Positions 52,613-63,291 of a DNA stretch of 64,000 nucleotides are shown one piece after another. A program made the position numbers and the translations under genes. Below the pieces are notes generated by a model. It did no database searches. It saw only the letters and a program-made list of their open reading frames with translations, and had not been told where the DNA came from. The stretch comes from an uncultured Flavobacteriaceae bacterium (GTDB lineage: Bacteria; Bacteroidota; Bacteroidia; Flavobacteriales; Flavobacteriaceae): the NCBI GenBank assembly GCA_937944485.1, contig CALDYU010000018.1, positions 1 through 64,000 of the forward strand, given 5' to 3'. The stretch's first letter is position 1; the number at the start of each line of letters is the position of its first letter.

Positions 52613-54907
52613 ATGAGTGAAGAGAAGAACAGGCGCGAAGCATTACTCTATCATGCAAAACCGCAACCAGGTAAGATAAAAATTGTTCCGACGAAACCAT
52701 ATTCTACACAGCGTGATTTGGCACTTGCTTATTCGCCTGGAGTTGCAGAGCCTTGTTTAGAAATAGCCAAAGACAAAGAAAACGCATATAAATACACTTC
52801 TAAAGGTAATTTAGTAGCCATTATTTCAAACGGAACGGCTGTTTTAGGCTTGGGCAATATTGGTCCAGAAGCCTCAAAACCTGTTATGGAAGGAAAAGGA
52901 TTGCTTTTTAAAATTTTTGCTGATATTGATGGTATTGATATTGAAGTTGATACTGAAGATGTAGATAAATTTATTGAGACTGTAAAAATGATTGCGCCTA
53001 CTTTTGGAGGTATCAATTTAGAAGATATTAAGGCTCCAGAGGCTTTTGAGATTGAACGTAGATTAAAAGAAGAATTAGACATCCCTGTTATGCATGATGA
53101 TCAGCATGGTACAGCTATTATCTCTGCGGCAGCCCTCTTAAATGCACTTGAACTTACGGGGAAGAAAATAGCAAATGTAAAAATTGTGGTAAGTGGTGCT
53201 GGTGCGGCAGCAGTGTCTTGCACAAGGTTATATAAAGCATTCGGAGCCCAAAGTGAAAATATCGTGATGCTTGATAGTAAAGGTGTAATCCGTAAGGATC
53301 GAGAAAATCTGACAAAAGAAAAACTCGAATTTGCATCCGATCGAAAAATTGACACTCTTGATGATGCCATGAAAGATGCTGATGTTTTTATCGGATTATC
53401 TATCAAAGATATTGTGTCGCCTGAAATGTTACTTTCAATGGCTAAAGACCCTATTGTTTTTGCCATGGCCAATCCAGATCCTGAGATCAAATATGATTTG
53501 GCTTGTAAAACAAGAAAAGACATTATTATGGCGACCGGTCGGTCAGATCATCCTAATCAGGTCAATAATGTTTTAGGTTTTCCTTTTATATTTAGAGGTG
53601 CTTTAGATGTGCGGGCTACTGGAATCAATGAGGCTATGAAAATGGCAGCTGTAAAGGCTTTGGCCGACCTCACTAGAGCACCTGTACCTGAGCAAGTCAA
53701 CATTGCCTACGGAGAAACTCGATTAACTTTTGGTAAAGATTATATTATACCGAAACCATTCGATCCGAGGTTGATTTCTGAAATTCCTCCTGCCATAGCT
53801 AAAGCTGCTATGGAGAGTGGAATTGCTAAAGAGCCTATCGAAGATTGGGAGGCGTATAAAGAAGAATTGCGCCAGCGATCAGGTGAAGATAATAAAGTTG
53901 TTCGCTTGCTTCACAATAGAGCGAAGATGAACCTTAAAAAAATTGTATTTGCTGAGGCCGATCAGTTAGATGTTCTTAAGGCTGCGCAAATTGTCTACGA
54001 TGAGGGTATAGCAATTCCTATTTTATTGGGAAACAAAGAAATTATTGTTGAGCTAATGCAAGAATTGGAATTTGATGCTGATATTCTCATTATCAATCCG
54101 CAATCTAAAGAAGCATCTGCAAAAAGAAATCAATATGCTGAAAAATATTGGCTGAACAGAAGAAGAACAGGAAGCACCTTGTATTATGCTAAAACCCAAA
54201 TGAAAAAACGAAATTCCTTTGGTTCTATGATGGTATTAGAAGGAGATGCTGATGGTATGATTTCAGGGCATTCAAGAGCTTATCCGATGGTGGTGAAACC
54301 GGTATTTGAAATTATCGGTAGAGCCTCTGGGGTTAGCAGGGCAGGAACGGTGCATATAATGATGACAAAAAGAGGACCTCTATTTTTGGCAGATACTTCG
54401 ATTAATATTAACCCGTCAGCTGAAGAATTAGCAGAGATAGCACAGAACACAGCGAATGTGGCGGCTACTTTTGGTTTTAATCCGGTAATTGCTTTATTGT
54501 CTTATGCTAATTATGGGTCGTCAACGCATCCAAATTCTAGAAAGGTGAAAGAAGCAGTACGCTTAATTCATGAGAAAAACCCAGATCTCGTTGTTGACGG
54601 CGAATTGCAAGTTGATTTCGCATTAAATAAAGAGTTGTTGCAAAGTCAGTTTCCCTTTTCAAAGTTGGCTGGTAAGAAAGTGAATACGCTAATATTTCCG
54701 AATTTAGAATCTGCAAATATTACTTATAAATTATTGAAAGAACTGAATCAGGCGGACTCTATTGGCCCAATTATGGTAGGTCTGCGTAGATCGGTTCATA
54801 TTTTGCAATTAGGAGCAAGCGTTGACGAGATGGTAAATATGACAGCAGTCGCAGCTATTGATGCTCAAGAACGTGAGAAAAGAAAGAAGGCTAAAATTGG
54901 TATTTAG
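52613..54907 (+). CDS. maeB: NADP-dependent malic enzyme with phosphotransacetylase-like C-terminal domain
   Basis: The 764-residue protein decarboxylates malate to pyruvate and reduces NADP. Residues 1 to about 430 are the malic enzyme: DLALAYSPGVAEPC, GNIGPEASKPVMEGKG, MHDDQHGTAIISAAALLNAL (metal-binding Asp) and IVVSGAGAAAVSC (nucleotide-binding). Residues of about 435-764 are the phosphotransacetylase-like domain (KIVFAEADQLDVLKAAQIV, GSMMVLEGDADGMISGHS), which in Escherichia coli MaeB is thought to be regulatory. The length matches MaeB. It supplies NADPH and pyruvate for biosynthesis. Confidence 0.95.
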   Translation: MSEEKNRREALLYHAKPQPGKIKIVPTKPYSTQRDLALAYSPGVAEPCLEIAKDKENAYKYTSKGNLVAIISNGTAVLGLGNIGPEASKPVMEGKGLLFKIFADIDGIDIEVDTEDVDKFIETVKMIAPTFGGINLEDIKAPEAFEIERRLKEELDIPVMHDDQHGTAIISAAALLNALELTGKKIANVKIVVSGAGAAAVSCTRLYKAFGAQSENIVMLDSKGVIRKDRENLTKEKLEFASDRKIDTLDDAMKDADVFIGLSIKDIVSPEMLLSMAKDPIVFAMANPDPEIKYDLACKTRKDIIMATGRSDHPNQVNNVLGFPFIFRGALDVRATGINEAMKMAAVKALADLTRAPVPEQVNIAYGETRLTFGKDYIIPKPFDPRLISEIPPAIAKAAMESGIAKEPIEDWEAYKEELRQRSGEDNKVVRLLHNRAKMNLKKIVFAEADQLDVLKAAQIVYDEGIAIPILLGNKEIIVELMQELEFDADILIINPQSKEASAKRNQYAEKYWLNRRRTGSTLYYAKTQMKKRNSFGSMMVLEGDADGMISGHSRAYPMVVKPVFEIIGRASGVSRAGTVHIMMTKRGPLFLADTSININPSAEELAEIAQNTANVAATFGFNPVIALLSYANYGSSTHPNSRKVKEAVRLIHEKNPDLVVDGELQVDFALNKELLQSQFPFSKLAGKKVNTLIFPNLESANITYKLLKELNQADSIGPIMVGLRRSVHILQLGASVDEMVNMTAVAAIDAQEREKRKKAKIGI

Positions 54908-54934
54908 TAGTTGGCAGGTTTCATTTGATGGTTG

Positions 54935-54984
54935 TCAGTATTAAGAACGAAGTAATACATATTCAGTATACAGTAATCAGTATT
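54935..54984 (+). repeat. Degenerate TCAGTAT repeats before ruvA
   Basis: TCAGTAT occurs at 54935, 54963 and 54977, with a related ACAGTAAT between the last two. This short simple-repeat patch in the 117-base gap between the malic enzyme gene and ruvA has no clear function. Confidence 0.5.
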
Positions 54985-55024
54985 CAATAATTTATAACCA
55001 TATTACTTAACCCTTAACTAACCC

Positions 55025-55606
55025 ATGATACATCACCTCAAAGGAAAATTAGTTGAAAAACATCCAACCCATGTGATTATTGAGTGTGATGGTGTTGGTT
55101 ATTTCGTAAACATATCACTGCATACTTTTTCAAAATTGCCTAGTGGCGAATTAATTACTTTATTTACTCACTTGCAAGTTAAAGAAGACTCGCACACGCT
55201 ATTTGGTTTTTCAGAAAAATCTGAACGTGAAATTTTTCGTTTGCTACTATCTGTTTCTGGCATTGGCGCAAGTACTTCGAGAACAATGTTATCTTCTTTA
55301 TCGCCTGCACAAATTAGAGATGCCATTGCTAACGGTGATGTACCTACAATACAGTCTATCAAGGGTATAGGTGCGAAAACAGCACAAAGAGTAATTTTAG
55401 ACCTTAGAGACAAGGTTTTAAAAGTCTACGATATTGATGAAGTTTCGCCAAGTTCAAACAATACAAATAAAGATGAAGCGTTATCTGCTTTAGAGGTTCT
55501 TGGGTTCCCCCAAAGGCAAGCTGTAAAAGCAGTGGATAAGGTGTTACTTCAAGACCCCTCGTTAAGTGTGGAGGATATCATAAAACTCGCACTCAAAAAT
55601 TTGTAA
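55025..55606 (+). CDS. ruvA: Holliday junction DNA-binding protein RuvA
   Basis: The 193-residue protein binds four-way junctions as a tetramer and loads RuvB. The N-terminal OB fold begins MIHHLKGKLVEKHPTHVIIE with FTHLQVKEDSHTLFGF. Two HhH motifs follow (LLLSVSGIGASTSRTML and IQSIKGIGAKTAQRVILDLRDK). The flexible linker (SPSSNNTNKDE) leads to the C-terminal RuvB-binding domain (ALSALEVLGFPQRQAVKAVDKVL). It is not next to ruvB, which is at 42320. It ends 5 bases before sprA. Confidence 0.97.
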   Translation: MIHHLKGKLVEKHPTHVIIECDGVGYFVNISLHTFSKLPSGELITLFTHLQVKEDSHTLFGFSEKSEREIFRLLLSVSGIGASTSRTMLSSLSPAQIRDAIANGDVPTIQSIKGIGAKTAQRVILDLRDKVLKVYDIDEVSPSSNNTNKDEALSALEVLGFPQRQAVKAVDKVLLQDPSLSVEDIIKLALKNL

Positions 55607-55611
55607 TAAGT

Positions 55612-58600
55612 TTGAAAAAAGGGGCAAATAATATACTTAAATCTTCATTTAAGTTTATCTTTCTATTCATTCTATTTTTTGGCGCAGCCGAAACGTCGTA
55701 TGCGCAAGAGACTGAAGAAAGTAACACGAATGAAGAGCAGAAAGATTCGGTACAAACAGGGTTTTCTTTAGGAAGGCTAGTGTTGAAGAACCCGGAGAGC
55801 ATCGTTTCTAAATATATCTATGATGCCGATCTTGATCGCTATATCTACAATGAAAAATTAGGAGATTTTAATATAGGCTATCCTATCATTCTTACCCCAG
55901 CCCAATATTTTGATTTAATAAAAAAGGAGGGTATCAAAAGCTATTTTAAAGAAAAAGCAGATGCCTTATCTGGTAGAAAAGAAGGTAGCGAGGAAGCGCG
56001 AAAAAATTTAAATCCTAAATTTTATGTCAATAATGATTTTTTCGAATCTGTTTTCGGAGGGTCTACTGTTGAAGTAATTCCTCAGGGTTCTGTGGCAATG
56101 GATTTAGGTGTTATTTGGCAGAAAAATGACAACCCTTCCTTATCACCCAGAAACAGAACCAATTTGTCTTTTGATTTTGATCAGCGTATTAGTCTTAGTT
56201 TGTTGGGTAAAATTGGAGAACGATTAGCAGTTAATTTTAACTATGATACTGAAGCGACCTTTGATTTTCAGAATATTGTTAAAATGGATTATACGCCAAC
56301 GGAAGATGATATATTACAGAGTATAGAAGCGGGTAATGTAAGTATGCCATTGAATAGTTCGCTAATTCAAGGAGCACAAAGTTTATTTGGAATAAAAACG
56401 GAGTTTCAATTTGGTAAAACCAAAGTAACTGCCGTTTTATCGAAGCAAGAGTCTCAGAACAATACTGTAGTCGCTCAAGGCGGTGGTACACTTAACGATT
56501 TTACAATTACCGCTCTAGATTATGATGAAGATCGACACTTTTTCTTATCGCAGTATTTTAGAGATAACTATGATGTTGCCTTAGAAAACTATCCGTATAT
56601 ACGAAGTCAAGTACAGATTACACGTCTCGAGGTATGGGTGACCAACCGTGGTCAACTAACCACGAATGTGAGAAATGTGGTGGCGATTCAAGATTTAGGA
56701 GAATCTGACCCTAATAATACCCGTTATGGGCAAACAACGACGCCAGCCGTTGGGTTTTTCCCAGACCCCATGAATCAGTTTCCGAGAAATGATGCCAATA
56801 ATTTTAACCCTAATACGATAGGATCTGGTGCTCTAACGGAGTCGATTCGAGATATTGCCACCGTGGAAAACGGATTTAACGTACCCGGTTATCAGGTAAA
56901 TCAAGGTTTTGATTATGCGATTTTAGAGAATGCTCGAAAATTAGACCCAGGTAGAGATTATGATTTCAATACCCAATTAGGGTATATATCATTGAATCAG
57001 CGTTTGAGTAATGATGAAGTTTTAGGAGTTGCTTTTCAGTATACGGTCAATGGTGAAGTATTTCAGGTTGGTGAGTTTGCGAATGGTGGTATTGATGCTA
57101 CAAGCTTGGCACCAGGAGCAACGCCAATCATTGAGAATAACACATTAATATTAAAACTACTAAAGAGTAACGTAACCAATATTACTGATCCTATTTGGGA
57201 TTTGATGATGAAAAACATTTATGCAACCGGGGCATTTCGTTTGAGTCAAGAAGATTTTAAGATGAATATTTTATATTCTGATCCTACACCTAGAAATTAT
57301 ATCACTCCAGTAGAGGAAGGGCCCGGTTCTGAATGGCCTGATGGCTTGCAAGAACGAATTTTGTTAGATGTATTTAATTTAGACCGATTAAATGCTTACA
57401 ATGATGTACAGCCCGGGGGAGACGGTTTTTTTGATTTTGTACCCGGACTTACGGTGAATACCCAAAACGGATTGATAATTTTCACCAAAACGGAACCTTT
57501 TGGAGAGTTTCTTTTCGATCGATTAGGATCACTTGGTGATTATAATGATGAGTCTACATACAACGCGAATCAAGAACAATATGTGTTTCGTGATATGTAT
57601 GAATTGACAAAAGCGGCGTCATTACAAAATCCAGAAAAGAATAAGTTTTTATTAAAAGGGCGTTACAAGTCTGAAGGAAGCAATGGTATACCTATTGGGG
57701 CATTTAATGTGCCTAGAGGTTCAGTACGTGTTACTGCTGGCGGACGCCAATTACAAGAGGGTATTGATTATACGGTTAATTATGCCGCTGGTACGGTGCA
57801 AATTTTAGATCCAAGTTTAGAAGCTTCAAATATTCCTATTAATATATCGGTAGAAAATAATGCTGTTTTTGGTCAACAGCAAAGAGGTTTTACAGGAATT
57901 AATGTAGAGCATCAAGTGAATAAAAATTTTGTTTTAGGAGGTACCTTCTTAAATTTAAATGAAAGACCATTGACTCAAAAATCTAATTTTGGGGTTGAAC
58001 CTGTAAGCAATACAATTTATGGCTTGAATGGAAATTTTTCAACAGAAGTACCATTCTTAACGCGATTAGCTAATAAATTACCCAATATAGATACTGATGT
58101 GGCTTCGAATCTATCCGTGCGTGCTGAGGTAGCTTGGCTTAAACCGAATTCTCCTAATAACGCTGATTTTCGTGGTGAAACGACCACCTATTTAGATGAT
58201 TTTGAAGGAGCTCAGGCTTTGATTGATATCCGTTCTTCATTGGGTTGGACATTGGCCAGTGTACCTCTAGAGTTTGCTGAAGGTAAGAACGGTCTTGAAA
58301 CTGGTTATGAAAGAGCTAAAATGTCATGGTATACTATTGACCCCATTTTTTATACGAATCAGAGACCAGCTGGTATTTCTGATAGTGACATGTCTAAAAA
58401 TGAAACGCGGCGTATTTTCATAAATCGTCTATTTCAGCAAGACGTCGCTCAAGGACAAACTCAGGTGCAGAATACTTTGAATATCAATTATTTTCCGAAT
58501 GAAAAGGGCCCATATAATAACAATCCAAGTTTCGAAACGGAACAACCAGAAGATAAATGGGCGGGTATTATGCGCCCTCTTAGCAGCACCAATTTTGAAC

Positions 58601-61600
58601 AAGCCAATGTAGAATTTATACAATTCTGGATTCTCGATCCGTATGTAGACGGAATTACGAAGTCGCCAGGAGAATTAGTATTAAACTTCGGAAACATATC
58701 TGAAGACGTGTTAAAAGATGGTAGAAAACAATATGAGAATGGTTTGCCTGGCCTAGAAAGCACTGAATTAGTTCGTGATACGGAGTGGGGTCAAGTACCT
58801 CAAACACAGGCTTTGGTATATGCTTTTGATGCTATTGAAGCGAATAGAGCCCTGCAAGATATTGGTTTTGATGGCTTGAATGATGCCGATGAAAGTGCGA
58901 TTTATGATAATAATGGCGGAGATGATCCGGCCTTAGATAACTACCAATATTACTTAAATCGAGAAGGAACTATATTAGAGCGATATAAAGATTTTAATAA
59001 CCCTGATGGTAATTCACCTGTTCAAGTAACCAATACCAATCGTGGTTCAACCACCTTGCCAGATGTAGAGGATATTGATCGTGATTTAACGATGAATACC
59101 GTGAATAGTTATTTTGAGTACCGCATACCTATCATGCCTAATACAACTACTGATGACCAGTATGTAACTGATATTTTGGAAACAGCACCCGTTCCAGCAA
59201 CTGAAGTGCCTGATGGAAGTTCTGTGAATCGTCGTTGGATTCAATATAAGGTCCCTCTTAGTGATTTCACCGAAGCAGTTGGAGGTATTACAGACTTTCG
59301 CTCTATTAGTTTTTTAAGAATGTATATGACAGGTTTTGGTAGCCCTGCGGTGCTTCGTTTTGCAACGCTTGATTTAGTTCGCGGAGATTGGAGAACCTAC
59401 ACCAGAAACTTGCAAGATGAAGCTGTAGATATAGATCCTACAGATGATGGTACTACCCTTGATGTAAATGCCGTAAATATTGAAGAGAATGAAAACCGTA
59501 TACCCATAAATTATGTGCTGCCTCCTGGTGTTGTTCGCGAACGTCTTAATAATAACAATACGGTAATTCGCCAAAACGAGCAATCACTTTCGTTAGTTGT
59601 TGGTAATTTAGAACCTCAAGATTCACGAGGCGTTTTCAAAAGCTTGAATATAGATATTCGTCAGTATAAAAAATTACAGATGTTTTTACATGCTGAAGAA
59701 ATAGCTGAAAGCGACTATTTAGATGATGAAACACCACTCGTAGGATTTTTGCGTATTGGTACTGACTTTTCAGAAAATTTCTATCAAATTGAAATACCCT
59801 TGCAATTCACGGCACATGGAGCTACCTCTCCTGATGAAATCTGGCCAGTCGTAAATGAAATGGAAGTGCTTTTATCTGACCTTAACAAGATAAAATCAAC
59901 TTGGATTGATGGCGGTGATTTGAGTGAAGTTCAATTTTTCGAAATTGAAAATGGTGAAGTGGTACCTGTAGGCGAATTTGCTCCCCGAACTTTGGGTCGA
60001 AACCGAATTGGAATTCGAGGTAATCCGTCATTAGGAAGTATTCGTACCATGATGGTGGGGATTAAAAATATTGACGATACTCCTGCAAGAGGTGAAGTTT
60101 GGTTTAACGAATTGCGCTTGGCAGGTTTAGATAATAATGGAGGCTGGGCTGCCGTAGCTGCAATTGATGCGAATATGGCAGACTTTGCTAATATCACAGC
60201 TACTGGAGCAACGAGCACCTCAGGTTTTGGAGCTATTGACCAAATGCCGAATGAACGAGCCCGAGAAGATGCAATATCGTATGATTTAGTTACTAATGTG
60301 AATGTAGGGCAATTGCTTCCTAAAAAATGGGGTATTCAAATTCCTTTTAATTATGGAATATCCGAAGAAATTATTACTCCAGAATTTGATCCGGTTTATG
60401 ACGATTTAAAATTACAAGATCGAATCGATGCTGCTGATACCCAAGAGCGTAAGGATAATATTTTAGAACAGGCCGAAGACTATACGAAGCGAACGAGTAT
60501 AAATGTTATTGGTTTGCGAAAAGAAAGAGGTGATGAAGCGGATGCCAATTTTTATGATATTGAAAATTTCACTTTTAATTACTCGTATAATCAAACGAAG
60601 CATCGCGATTTTGAAGTAGCGAGTCTACGCGATCAGAATTTGAATACTGGTTTTGTGTATAATCATGCGTTTAAACCTCTAGAGATTGCTCCTTTTGCAA
60701 AGAATGACTCTATATTTACGGGTAAGTATTGGAAGTGGCTTAAAGAATTAAATGTAAATCTTTTGCCGACGACAATATCAATAAACTCAAACATTAATCG
60801 ACAATTCAATCAACAGCGTTTTAGAGATGTTATCGAAGAGGGTGTTGATGCTTTAGAATTGCCTTTATTGCAACAACGTAACTACCAGTTTAATTGGCAG
60901 TATGCGATTAACTACAGTTTGACTAAATCATTGCGCCTGAATTTAACAGGTTCAAATAACAATATCGTTAGAAATTATTTCGGACAAGAATTCGATGAAC
61001 GTGGTCGGCGCGTTATCGATCAAGATCAAATTTTATGGGATGGCTTTTTTGATATTGGAGAGCCCAATCGCCATGCACAAAAAATGGAACTTAATTACGA
61101 GCTTCCTTTTGATAAACTACCCGCTTTAGATTTTATAAATGCGCAGTATACGTATACCAGTAATTTTGACTGGCAACGAGGTGGTGATGCCCTTAATGAA
61201 GCGGTGGCATTAGTGGGCAACCCTAACCCTGATGTAAATAATCCATTACAAATTACCTCCATTAACACGGTGCAAAATTCAAATACGCATAACCTAACGG
61301 CTTCCATGACCATGCAAAAATTTTATGACCTTATTGGTCTAAAAAAGAAAGATGGTAAGAGCAAAGCCAAGGCAGCACCCGTTCGAAAAGATAAAGCTGG
61401 GAATACCCCTAAAGAGGCTAAAGGGCCAAGAAAAACGAGTAAACTTTTTAATACGGTAGTAGATGCGATAACTATGGTGAAGCGATTGAATTTGAATTAC
61501 AATGAAAGCAACGGTACCGTATTGCCGGGATATACCCAATCTATCGGTTTTGTAGGCACGGCGCGTCCTAGCCTTGGCTTTGTTTTCGGTAGTCAATCTG

Positions 61601-62799
61601 ACGTGCGTTTTGAGGCTGCACGTAATGGTTGGTTGACTTCGTTTAATGAATTTAATGAGCAATACATACGTCGAACGAATAAGCAATTAAATATTAATGC
61701 AACAGCGCAACCCATTAAAGATTTAACCATTGACATAATAGCTGATCGACAATTTTCAAATAGTAGTCAAGAAACCTATGATGTTGAGGCGTGGCGAAAT
61801 GGTACATCAGCACTAACCAATAGTTTTGGAAGTTTTAGTATTTCTACGATGATGTTAGGTACGGCTTTTAGTAAAAGTGATGAGTTTGATTCTAAAAACT
61901 TCGAGCAATTCAAACAAAATAGAATTACGATAGCGAATCGATTAGAAAGCGATCGCGGTAATCAATCTGGAGGTGTTGTTGATGCTGAGGGCTTTCCTGA
62001 TCGTTATAGTAAAACACAGCAAGATGTATTGCTGCCAGCTTTTTTTGCCGCTTATACAGGGCAAGATGAAAATCGCGTGAATTTAGATGCTTTTAGAGGT
62101 ATTCCTATTCCGAATTGGAATATTAAGTATACAGGTTTAATGAAGAATAAATGGTTTAAAAAACGATTTAAGCGTTTTTCTTTGAGTCATGGGTATAGAG
62201 CTGCTTATACTATAAATTCTTTTCAATCTAATTTAGAAAAAGAAAATGGGGCGTTTAGGTCTGACCCTGGCGAGGTGACAGACAATGACCTGTTATCTGA
62301 TTTGATTCTCAATAATGTGACCTTGGTCGATGGTTTTAATCCTCTAGTTCGTGTTGATTTTGAAATGAAGAATTCGGTGAGTGTCGTGGCAGAAGTTCGA
62401 AGAGATCGAATGTTGTCATTAAGTTTAGATAATAATTTATTGACTGAAAACAACGGTAAAGAATATACTGTTGGGTTGGGGTACCGTATCAAAGATGTCA
62501 CTTTTGTAACAAATATTGGGGGTAATAAAACCCGATTGAAAGGCGACTTAAATTTAAAAGCTGATATCACACTGCGCGATAATTTAACTATAATTAGAAA
62601 CCTAGATATTGATAATAATCAAATTACCTCAGGGCAAAATTTATTATCTATTAAGTTTGGGGCAGATTACGCCTTAAATAAGAATCTTAACGTACTCTTC
62701 TTTTACGATCATTCTTTCTCGCAATTTGCCGTTTCAACAGCCTTTCCACAAACAACAATTAATAGCGGATTTACCTTGCGCTACAACTTTGGAAACTAA
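55612..62799 (+). CDS. sprA: T9SS outer-membrane translocon SprA (TTG start)
   Basis: The 2395-residue protein forms the very large barrel channel through which T9SS cargo crosses the outer membrane; in Flavobacterium johnsoniae SprA is needed for gliding and chitinase secretion. The first in-frame codon that yields a signal peptide (MKKGANNILKSSFKFIFLFI, ending SYAQ) is a TTG at 55612; no ATG lies between it and the mature region. Family features are APSP-like FYVNNDFFESVFGGSTVEVI, GSVAMDLGVIWQKNDNPSLS, RTNLSFDFDQRISLSL and barrel strands throughout to the terminal RYNFGN. A Lys/Ala-rich insertion sits near residues 1910-1945. The TTG start could limit expression. Confidence 0.96.
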   Translation: MKKGANNILKSSFKFIFLFILFFGAAETSYAQETEESNTNEEQKDSVQTGFSLGRLVLKNPESIVSKYIYDADLDRYIYNEKLGDFNIGYPIILTPAQYFDLIKKEGIKSYFKEKADALSGRKEGSEEARKNLNPKFYVNNDFFESVFGGSTVEVIPQGSVAMDLGVIWQKNDNPSLSPRNRTNLSFDFDQRISLSLLGKIGERLAVNFNYDTEATFDFQNIVKMDYTPTEDDILQSIEAGNVSMPLNSSLIQGAQSLFGIKTEFQFGKTKVTAVLSKQESQNNTVVAQGGGTLNDFTITALDYDEDRHFFLSQYFRDNYDVALENYPYIRSQVQITRLEVWVTNRGQLTTNVRNVVAIQDLGESDPNNTRYGQTTTPAVGFFPDPMNQFPRNDANNFNPNTIGSGALTESIRDIATVENGFNVPGYQVNQGFDYAILENARKLDPGRDYDFNTQLGYISLNQRLSNDEVLGVAFQYTVNGEVFQVGEFANGGIDATSLAPGATPIIENNTLILKLLKSNVTNITDPIWDLMMKNIYATGAFRLSQEDFKMNILYSDPTPRNYITPVEEGPGSEWPDGLQERILLDVFNLDRLNAYNDVQPGGDGFFDFVPGLTVNTQNGLIIFTKTEPFGEFLFDRLGSLGDYNDESTYNANQEQYVFRDMYELTKAASLQNPEKNKFLLKGRYKSEGSNGIPIGAFNVPRGSVRVTAGGRQLQEGIDYTVNYAAGTVQILDPSLEASNIPINISVENNAVFGQQQRGFTGINVEHQVNKNFVLGGTFLNLNERPLTQKSNFGVEPVSNTIYGLNGNFSTEVPFLTRLANKLPNIDTDVASNLSVRAEVAWLKPNSPNNADFRGETTTYLDDFEGAQALIDIRSSLGWTLASVPLEFAEGKNGLETGYERAKMSWYTIDPIFYTNQRPAGISDSDMSKNETRRIFINRLFQQDVAQGQTQVQNTLNINYFPNEKGPYNNNPSFETEQPEDKWAGIMRPLSSTNFEQANVEFIQFWILDPYVDGITKSPGELVLNFGNISEDVLKDGRKQYENGLPGLESTELVRDTEWGQVPQTQALVYAFDAIEANRALQDIGFDGLNDADESAIYDNNGGDDPALDNYQYYLNREGTILERYKDFNNPDGNSPVQVTNTNRGSTTLPDVEDIDRDLTMNTVNSYFEYRIPIMPNTTTDDQYVTDILETAPVPATEVPDGSSVNRRWIQYKVPLSDFTEAVGGITDFRSISFLRMYMTGFGSPAVLRFATLDLVRGDWRTYTRNLQDEAVDIDPTDDGTTLDVNAVNIEENENRIPINYVLPPGVVRERLNNNNTVIRQNEQSLSLVVGNLEPQDSRGVFKSLNIDIRQYKKLQMFLHAEEIAESDYLDDETPLVGFLRIGTDFSENFYQIEIPLQFTAHGATSPDEIWPVVNEMEVLLSDLNKIKSTWIDGGDLSEVQFFEIENGEVVPVGEFAPRTLGRNRIGIRGNPSLGSIRTMMVGIKNIDDTPARGEVWFNELRLAGLDNNGGWAAVAAIDANMADFANITATGATSTSGFGAIDQMPNERAREDAISYDLVTNVNVGQLLPKKWGIQIPFNYGISEEIITPEFDPVYDDLKLQDRIDAADTQERKDNILEQAEDYTKRTSINVIGLRKERGDEADANFYDIENFTFNYSYNQTKHRDFEVASLRDQNLNTGFVYNHAFKPLEIAPFAKNDSIFTGKYWKWLKELNVNLLPTTISINSNINRQFNQQRFRDVIEEGVDALELPLLQQRNYQFNWQYAINYSLTKSLRLNLTGSNNNIVRNYFGQEFDERGRRVIDQDQILWDGFFDIGEPNRHAQKMELNYELPFDKLPALDFINAQYTYTSNFDWQRGGDALNEAVALVGNPNPDVNNPLQITSINTVQNSNTHNLTASMTMQKFYDLIGLKKKDGKSKAKAAPVRKDKAGNTPKEAKGPRKTSKLFNTVVDAITMVKRLNLNYNESNGTVLPGYTQSIGFVGTARPSLGFVFGSQSDVRFEAARNGWLTSFNEFNEQYIRRTNKQLNINATAQPIKDLTIDIIADRQFSNSSQETYDVEAWRNGTSALTNSFGSFSISTMMLGTAFSKSDEFDSKNFEQFKQNRITIANRLESDRGNQSGGVVDAEGFPDRYSKTQQDVLLPAFFAAYTGQDENRVNLDAFRGIPIPNWNIKYTGLMKNKWFKKRFKRFSLSHGYRAAYTINSFQSNLEKENGAFRSDPGEVTDNDLLSDLILNNVTLVDGFNPLVRVDFEMKNSVSVVAEVRRDRMLSLSLDNNLLTENNGKEYTVGLGYRIKDVTFVTNIGGNKTRLKGDLNLKADITLRDNLTIIRNLDIDNNQITSGQNLLSIKFGADYALNKNLNVLFFYDHSFSQFAVSTAFPQTTINSGFTLRYNFGN

Positions 62800-62858
62800 C
62801 AACCGTTTTTAAAGACGAACTATATCTTTTCTACTGGCAATTGAATTTGATTTTGTAT

Positions 62859-62888
62859 TTGAGATTCTGTAGGAATCTGTTACATTTG
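62859..62888 (+). promoter_or_regulatory. Promoter of gcvH
   Basis: TTG (62859-62861), a 19-base spacer and TACATTTG (62881-62888) form a full consensus promoter 22 bases before the gcvH ATG. gcvH is therefore not dependent on sprA transcription. Confidence 0.75.
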
Positions 62889-62910
62889 TTTGACTAATAA
62901 AAATAGAACA

Positions 62911-63291
62911 ATGAATATACCATCAGAATTAAAGTATACAAAAGATCATGAATGGGTTAGTATAGAAGGTGATGTAGCAACCGTAGGAATTACCGATTTT
63001 GCGCAAAGCGAGTTAGGCGATATCGTTTATGTTGAGGTTGAAACGGTCGATGAAACACTAGATCAAGATGAGGTTTTTGGTACCGTTGAAGCTGTAAAAA
63101 CAGTGTCTGATCTATTTCTTCCATTAAGTGGAGAAATTATTGCCTTTAATGAGGCTTTAGAAGATGAACCTGAAAAGGTAAATACAGACCCTTATGGAGA
63201 CGGGTGGATGATTAAAATAAAAATGAGCGATACCTCTCAATTTGATAGTCTGTTAACTGATGCTGATTACAAAGCGTTAATTGGTGCTTAA
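62911..63291 (+). CDS. gcvH: Glycine cleavage system H protein
   Basis: The 126-residue protein carries the lipoyl group that shuttles methylamine between the glycine cleavage enzymes. The start is ATG 62911 ([20 protein letters not shown]). The lipoylation motif is [19 protein letters not shown], with the Lys in [27 protein letters not shown] and [11 protein letters not shown] complete the family pattern. It has its own promoter and overlaps the VanZ-like gene at the 3' end. The other gcv genes are not in this window. Confidence 0.97.
   Translation: MNIPSELKYTKDHEWVSIEGDVATVGITDFAQSELGDIVYVEVETVDETLDQDEVFGTVEAVKTVSDLFLPLSGEIIAFNEALEDEPEKVNTDPYGDGWMIKIKMSDTSQFDSLLTDADYKALIGA

Noticed and set aside
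53101-53523. 140-codon minus-strand open frame inside the malic enzyme gene
   Set aside because: It is antisense to the conserved NADP-binding region; no family features.
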